Assembly: GCA_964472545.1 (NCBI GenBank)
Contig: CAYYNP010000413.1
Span: 1-7,180 of the forward strand
Source: CAYYNP01 sp964472545
GTDB taxonomy: Bacteria; Planctomycetota; Planctomycetia; Pirellulales; Thermoguttaceae
DNA length: 7,180 nucleotides
Direction: 5' to 3'
The translations under genes were made by a program, and so were the position numbers. Position 1 is the stretch's first letter. Each line of letters begins with the position of its first letter. This document shows positions 1 to 5,200 of this stretch, piece after piece. A model generated the notes under the pieces. The model was not told where the DNA came from. It saw only the letters and a list, made by a program, of their open reading frames with translations, and ran no database searches.

Positions 1-1314
1 GGCGACTGCATGACCTTTGCACACGACGGAAGGTTTCACGTCTTCTTTCTCTCCGACCGCGGCCACGGCGCCGGCAAGTGGGGCATGCTGGGTTCTCCCT
101 GGGGGCATATCAGCACCAAGGACCTCGTTCACTGGCAAGAGCATCCACGGCCCGTGGATATCACCGAACCCTGGGAATGCTGCCTGGGCACCGGTTGTAT
201 CGTCCACCACGCCGGGAAGTACCGGCTGTTCTACATCAAGCACGACCGGCGGGCGTGGTTCACGGACAACCCCCACCTCGGCGACGCCGTCTTTGTTGCC
301 ACCAGCGACGACGGCGTCCATTTCCGCAAGCACGATAAGCCGCTCTTCGTGCCGGACTTCTTTCAACTCAACGACATCAACCCGGACGTCTATCCCAATG
401 AAACCGGCGGCGGCTTTATTCTGAGCCTGTCGAACTGGAAAGTCTGGCAGTCGAACGACCTGGAAGATTGGCAGCCGCGAGCGAATCTCACCACGCCGAA
501 GTGGTGGGTCTGTACGAGCTACTTCAAGTGGAACGACTGGTACTACTTCACCTCCTGCGGCCTGCACTGGCGTTCGAGGCAGCCGATTGAAACCGAGACG
601 ACCTGGGCCGGGCCGCCGCACCAAACGCTGGCCGACGGTATCCGCGTTCCGCAGGTCGCCGCGTTTGGCGATCGGTATATCATGGTCGGTTTCACGCCCG
701 AGCCTCCCAGGACGGCCTACGCCGGCGAACTCTTGGTACGCGAACTGATTCAGCATCCCGACGGCACGCTGGGCACAAAATGGCCGGCGGAGATGATCCC
801 CGAAAGCGGCGAGCCGTTGAAGCTGCCGTTTGCGGCGACGGCAGGTGACGCGTCGGCAGAAGGCAGCGCGGTTCGCGTCAACGCGCCGGACGGTTTTGCG
901 GTCGGCGCGTTCGAGGGCGTTCCACAAAACGTGCGGATCACGCTTCAAGTAAGACCAAAGGCTGGCACCAGGCACTTTGGCCTCTGCGTCCGCGGCCGCG
1001 GCGACTACCAGTCGGGCTGCGAGTTGCAGTTTGTGCCCGCCGCGCAGCACGTCCAGTTCGCTCCCGTGGCCGAAGGGCAAATGGCCAAAGTGCCCGGCAA
1101 TTGGGCGGCCCTTGGCGGCGTGACCGGCATCGACCGCCCGTTCACGCTCGACGTGATCGTCAAAGACGACTTGGTCGACGCCTGCATCGACAACCGGCGG
1201 ACCATTATCACCCGCAATCGCACACGGTTTGCCGGCGACCGGCTGTTCTTCTTCGTCGACCACGGCGAAGTCGTATTCGATGCGATTGCGGTGCGGCCGC
1301 TGCTGCAGCAGTAA
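1..1314 (+). CDS. GH32-like glycoside hydrolase (five-bladed beta-propeller), 5'-truncated by window edge
   Basis: The frame is open from base 1 and ends at TAA 1312-1314. The first ATG (base 10) is not the true start, because the three codons before it encode G-D-C, completing the 'GDCM' signature that corresponds to the nucleophile region (NDPNG) of GH32 enzymes. Numbered from that internal Met, the propeller strands 'FHVFFLSDR' (9-17), 'HISTKDLVHW' (33-42), 'GTGCIVHHAGKYRLFY' (60-75) and 'VFVATSDDGVHF' (94-105) follow GH32 order. The segment 'ELLVRELIQHPDGTLGTKWP' (240-259) is typical of GDCM-type GH32 proteins. The last ~160 residues look like the C-terminal beta-sandwich. Known GH32 members hydrolyse fructans or sucrose. 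Here the RDP motif reads I-N-P (123-125) and the ECPD motif reads V-C-T-S (167-170), so two catalytic acids seem absent and the substrate is unclear. Probably only a few dozen N-terminal residues are missing. Clan GH-J/GH43-type relatives are the alternative. Confidence 0.75.
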   Translation, partial: GDCMTFAHDGRFHVFFLSDRGHGAGKWGMLGSPWGHISTKDLVHWQEHPRPVDITEPWECCLGTGCIVHHAGKYRLFYIKHDRRAWFTDNPHLGDAVFVATSDDGVHFRKHDKPLFVPDFFQLNDINPDVYPNETGGGFILSLSNWKVWQSNDLEDWQPRANLTTPKWWVCTSYFKWNDWYYFTSCGLHWRSRQPIETETTWAGPPHQTLADGIRVPQVAAFGDRYIMVGFTPEPPRTAYAGELLVRELIQHPDGTLGTKWPAEMIPESGEPLKLPFAATAGDASAEGSAVRVNAPDGFAVGAFEGVPQNVRITLQVRPKAGTRHFGLCVRGRGDYQSGCELQFVPAAQHVQFAPVAEGQMAKVPGNWAALGGVTGIDRPFTLDVIVKDDLVDACIDNRRTIITRNRTRFAGDRLFFFVDHGEVVFDAIAVRPLLQQ

Positions 1315-1331
1315 TGCGCGGCACCTACCGC

Positions 1332-1370
1332 GAGAATTGGATCGTCTACTGGCGAACCGCCCAATTTCTC
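1332..1370. terminator. Weak stem-loop after the GH32-like gene
   Basis: The arm GAGAATTGG (1332-1340) can pair with CCAATTTCTC (1361-1370) with one bulged T across a 20-base loop, starting 18 bases after the GH32-like stop codon. There is no T-run following it on the plus strand, so it does not meet the usual form of an intrinsic terminator. The rest of the 1315-1397 spacer shows nothing recognisable. Confidence 0.2.
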
Positions 1371-1397
1371 AACGCGGCGGCTCAGTTCGAGAGATGA

Positions 1398-1422
1398 GGG
1401 GTCAGACTCGGGATTCGGGATT
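1398..1422 (+). repeat. Left arm of 25-bp inverted repeat (REP-like)
   Basis: The arm starts GGGGTCAGACT and ends with two direct copies of the heptamer CGGGATT (1409-1415 and 1416-1422). It is the exact reverse complement of 2130-2154, and similarity ends immediately on both sides. It carries the quasi-palindrome GTC-A-GAC but no long internal hairpin, so calling it a REP rather than a terminal inverted repeat is an inference from the association with a RAYT gene. It lies 68 bases before the transposase ATG. Confidence 0.85.
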
Positions 1423-1490
1423 GCATCCAGAGCGAGAGTTCCGTACACTACGCTGAGCTTCCCCGTTGAACTCGTTGGATCGATCGCCCG

Positions 1491-2150
1491 ATGCCACGTT
1501 TGCCTCGAGTTCAGTACGCCGGCGCCATCTATCATATCCTCACCCGGGGCGATGGACGCCGGAGGCTCTTTCACGACGACGGCCACTATGAGCGTTTTGC
1601 GCCCGGTCTGGCCGAAGAAGTCGATCGCAGCGGATGGATCGCGATCGCCTATTGCTGGCTGCCCAACCACATCCACGCCCTGATCAAGACGCCTGAAGCG
1701 AACCTGTGCCGAGGGATGCAGCACTGGCGCTGCCGGCTATGCCAACTGGTACGCCAAGCGGAATCGCCGTGGCGGACACCTGTTCAATGGACGCTACAAG
1801 GCCTCCCGGTCGAGGACGAGGGAGCGAACCGCCGTCGGCGCCGACGAATGTATCCGGTCACTGTCGATGCGATCCTTCAGGCCACGGCGCTGGAGCACGG
1901 AACATCGGCAGACGCGTATGGTGGCTACCGCAGTCGGACGGGCGGCCGTGACGTGGCGGCGATGCTGTGCCGTTGCCGGACGACCGCGACGCTCCGAGAG
2001 TTGTCGGCTCGATTCGGATTGAGCCATCCGGATAGCGCATCGGATCTGGTTAGGCGAGGGAAGCGTTTCGCCGAATCGAACCGAGACGTGGCGAGGAAGG
2101 TGGCGTCGATTGAAAAGACTCTAGGCTTGAATCCCGAATCCCGAGTCTGA
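1491..2150 (+). pseudogene. RAYT transposase (REP-associated tyrosine transposase, Y1/HUH), frameshifted and internally deleted
   Basis: The N-terminus is a typical RAYT: 'MPRLPRVQYAGAIYHILTRG' (1-20), then 'YCWLPNHIHALIKTPEANL' (54-72) with the metal-binding H60-x-H62 pair. After M76-Q-H the reading jumps frame. Bases 1738-1803 in the next frame encode 'YANWYAKRN...GGHLFNGRYKA', the conserved RAYT segment expected to hold the catalytic tyrosine. The original frame resumes at 'VEDEG' near base 1809. The segment is thus bounded by a net +1 change (1725-1737) and a net -1 change (1804-1808), and the continuous frame translates it as nonsense (residues 79-105). After VEDEG the expected 'SRYxHLNP' core is absent and the sequence jumps to 'RRRRMYPVTVDAIL' and the C-terminal helix-turn-helix-like region (117-205, 'LRELSARFGLSHPDSASDLVRR'). 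The product is 219 residues, roughly 100 or more short of what I recall for relatives. The last codons and the stop lie inside the right repeat. No convincing Shine-Dalgarno is visible. Confidence 0.85.
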
Positions 2151-2154
2151 CCCC
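2130..2154 (-). repeat. Right arm of 25-bp inverted repeat (REP-like)
   Basis: This is the exact reverse complement of 1398-1422. On the plus strand it begins with two copies of AATCCCG and ends TCTGACCCC. It overlaps the transposase gene: bases 2130-2150 encode its last residues (asparagine partly, then P-E-S-R-V) and the TGA stop at 2148-2150. The transposase C-terminus is therefore supplied by the repeat itself. Confidence 0.85.
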
Positions 2155-2242
2155 ACTGCCCCCCACCCAAGAACGTGCCTTGCCTCACATCGGGCGTTCT
2201 ACCGCACCTCGCGACCGCGGGAGAAAATCGCCCCGCACCTAG

Positions 2243-2260
2243 GCCGGCGTCAGCGCCGGC
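2243..2260 (-). terminator. GC-rich hairpin at the stop codon of the giant surface-protein gene
   Basis: GCCGGCG (2243-2249) and CGCCGGC (2254-2260) form a perfect 7-bp stem with a TCAG/CTGA tetraloop that contains the TGA stop of the minus-strand gene. On the minus strand it is followed about 15 bases later by a short TTTT (2225-2228). The position suits transcription termination, but the T-run is short and displaced, so a role is tentative. The remaining spacer (2155-2242) shows only a 6-bp inverted repeat, AGAACG (2170-2175) with CGTTCT (2195-2200). Confidence 0.3.
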
Positions 2261-5200
2261 GTCGCCACCAGATCAAACCGGCCACGGCCCCGCACACCAA
2301 CAGCGTGATGCTGCCGGGCTCGGGGACGACGCTGATTGTGCCCACCAGCTTCTGGCCGCCGAATCCGTTTACGTACTGCAATCTGATCCGGTCGACGGCC
2401 ACGTCCGGCTCCGTGAGTTGACCGAGTCGCACGTTGGCGTAGGTCATCGGTCCGTCGAAATTGCCCTCGCCGATGGTGTTGTCGTTGGCCGAAGCCAGAT
2501 TCCCGGCACCGCCCGCCGGCAAGGCGTCGTACACGCCGGGGGCGGCCGATTGCAGGAACTGCCCCTCGCTGATCAGGGCCCAACTCATCACGCTGTCGAC
2601 CGAAACCGTCCATTCGTTGGTGACGTAGTTGTACTCGGCCGTCGCCGTGCCCGGATCGGCCGGCCCCGGATCGACGGTGAAGTTCGCAAGCAGGTCGTTG
2701 ACGTCCTGAATGTCGACGTTGCCGTCGCCGCGGCCGATCGGGCCGCCGGCCGTGTCGCCGTCCGTCCAAGTGCGGTCGGGCGGATCATCGGCCTGCGTGA
2801 AACGGTCGATCAAGTTCGCGATATCCTGATACCCTACCTGGCCGTCGCCGTTGGCGTCGCCGCCGTCGGCGATATAGAGCGTGGCGTCGACATGGAAGTG
2901 ATTTGGAGGAGAAGTGGGGGGAAAGGCGTTGATGTAAGTGAGTCCCTTGTGGAACACGCCGAAGCCCACGTGTGCCGGAGCCGCCGCGCTGCCGGGCGGC
3001 ACGACGTCGAACGTGCCCTGAATCAGGCCTTCTGCCCGAGTCTCGACGATCCGCACGACGATTTGCGTTCCGGCGTGGGCCGGATTGACGTCGTCGATCT
3101 GCATCTGCAACTCGCCCGCAAGGGTCAAATCCGAGTTGGAGACGTTAGACAATCGGCTCATGCCCGTAGCGTCCATCGTCAAAACGCTCGTGGTGGCGTC
3201 GGTCATCCGGAATTCGCCGAAGAAGCCGATCGTTCCGGACCCGCCGCCGGCCGGCGCGCTGGGCACGATCCGGCCGCTGATCGTGAGGTCGGCGTACAGC
3301 GTGCCGGTGCCGGTGAGTGTGCCGTCGAACTCGGTCTTGGCGAAGTCGGGTGCCGGCTGTTTGAGCACGCCGGCGATGTAGATGTCGTCGATTTCTTGGC
3401 CGGTGAGTTCGCGGTCGAAGATCATCAACTCGTCGAGGTAGCCCTGGAAGAAAGCGTCGTTGACCCAATTGCTCTCGCCGATGTAGTTGTTCCTCCGCAC
3501 CACGTTCGCCGGCACGCTCTCTCCGCCCTGTTCGATCAGCAGATTGCCGTCGCGGTAGAACTTCATCGTAGCGCCGCCCGGTGGGCCGTCGTCGCAAGTG
3601 GCCACGATGTGCTGCCAGGCCCATTGGATGAACACGCCGTTGGGGTCCAGCGTCGACGTACCGCTGGCCGTATCGTGGAATTCGAAACGGGCGTCGCTGC
3701 TGGTGCCACGGTGGGCCAAGTAGATGTTGTCAACTCCGGCTCCATTGCCGAAGTCGATAATCCGCGCCCAATTGGGATACGCCGTGTGATAGACCCAGGC
3801 CGAAACGGTGATCCCGCCGGTGAAGTCGGCGAAGCCGTCGGGCACGTCGACGTAGCCGCGGCCGTCGAGCACCAACGCGCCGCCGACCTTGCCGCGCGAG
3901 GACCAGGCAGGGCCCGTGGTGCCAAGATCGATCAGCGTGCCGTTGAGACTCGGATCGACCGAGTTGACGGCCACGTTGCCGGCCCCGTCGTCGAAGGACC
4001 AGTGGGAGATCAGCGTTCCCGCACGGTCGTAGGTCACCTCGCCGTCCAGCGCAAGCGTATCGAAGCCGGCTGCCAGGTCCGCGCCCGTCACGCTGAAATC
4101 ACCCCCGGGTTCGACGCTCAGCGCGTAGTTGCCGGCCGTAAGGCTCTCGCCGACGGTAATCGGGTTTCCGTTGGTCAGCACCGCGCCGCCACTTTGCAGC
4201 GTCACGGTGCGGAAGGAGGCCGGCGCCTGCGTGTCGTAGACACTCCCGCCGGAGACCAAGAGCGAGTCGCCGGTCACGCTGCCGGTTTCGCCGACCTGGA
4301 TCGTGCCGCCGCCGCTGACGGAGACCCGCCCGGTGACCAGCGGGGCATTGATCTGAAGCGTGCCACCTGCGACGACCGTCGAAGAACTGACCGACGAGAC
4401 CCAGAGGGCGCGTTGCGCCGGGTCGCCGGGGTTTACGCGGGCCTCGGTGCCGTCCGGTGGAGTGTAGAACCAGTTCACGTTCGCTCCGCCGCCGAATTCC
4501 TGGGCCATGTAGATCAGGTTGTAGCCCCGGCCGGCCGTCAGGTCGACGTCGCCGTTGGAGTTCCAGGCGTACGTCCCCACGCGCTCAGCGGCCTCGAAGA
4601 TGCCGTTGTCGTCGAGGTCGATATACATCAGGCCTCGGTCGTCGTTGTTCCAGTGGAAGTTGTAGGTGCCGGTGACCTGCGGCTGGAAACGACCGCTGAA
4701 GGCGGTGACGAAGTCATCCGCGTCGCCGTCGAAATTGGGGAACGAGGCCCAGTTCTGGGTCGTGCCCTGGATTGCGACGCTGTTGCTGGCCGAATCGGTG
4801 AGGATCGTGCCGACTTTGTCGCCGCTGAAGACCCGGGGGCCCCAGGCGAAGTAGGCGGCGCCGTCGAGGTTCAGATGGGACTCGTTTCGCGCGATGCCGT
4901 TGAAGATCGATCCCATCAGGCCGGTTCGTTGGCCGCCGTTGGTGGTTACCGGCCGGTTCAACACCAGGGTGCCGCCGGTGACCTCGATGTTCGAGGTGTT
5001 CGGCAGCGGCGCGTCGACGGTCATCGTGCCACCGCTGACCGCCGTGATCCCCTCATAGTCCTTCGCGGCCACGTCGCTCATGCGGACTACGCCGGCCGTG
5101 CCTTGGATACCGCCGAGGCCGGTCACCGGGCCGTCGACTTGCAGGGTGTATCCGTCGTTTGCTTCCAGCGAGAGCACGCTCCCGCCGTCGAGAGTAACGC

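Larger units (their letters stand above)
1398..2154 (+). mobile_element. Decayed RAYT element bounded by a perfect 25-bp inverted repeat
   Basis: The element is 757 bp long and is defined by identical 25-base sequences in inverted orientation at 1398-1422 and 2130-2154, enclosing a RAYT-type HUH transposase gene. No target-site duplication is visible outside the repeats (GATGA on the left, ACTGC on the right). This agrees with the single-strand mechanism of IS200/IS605-related HUH transposases. It lies between the convergent ends of two large genes, so it interrupts neither. RAYTs are normally single-copy genes that mobilise short flanking repeats (REPs) rather than themselves. The enclosed transposase is broken, so the element is probably no longer autonomous. 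The exact boundaries could extend beyond the repeat arms, because identity stops abruptly at both ends. Confidence 0.75.

Noticed and set aside
10..12. ATG at base 10 as the start codon of the GH32-like gene
   Set aside because: The preceding codons G-D-C belong to the conserved GDCM signature carrying the presumed nucleophile aspartate, so the real start is outside the window.
1005..1724. A 239-residue minus-strand frame spanning the GH32-like end, the spacer and the start of the RAYT
   Set aside because: It is antisense to two recognisable coding regions, crosses the left repeat arm and shows no family resemblance.
1725..1808. Programmed ribosomal frameshifting to produce a full RAYT
   Set aside because: No slippery heptamer of the usual kind is visible at 1725-1737 or 1804-1808, two opposite shifts would be needed, and the internal deletion would still leave the protein incomplete.
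1398..2154. The repeated 25-mers as CRISPR repeats
   Set aside because: There are only two copies, in inverted orientation, about 700 bases apart around a transposase gene, with no spacer array or cas genes.
2170..2200. Inverted repeat AGAACG/CGTTCT as a terminator or operator
   Set aside because: A 6-bp stem with a 19-base loop and no T-run is expected by chance in a spacer of this size.
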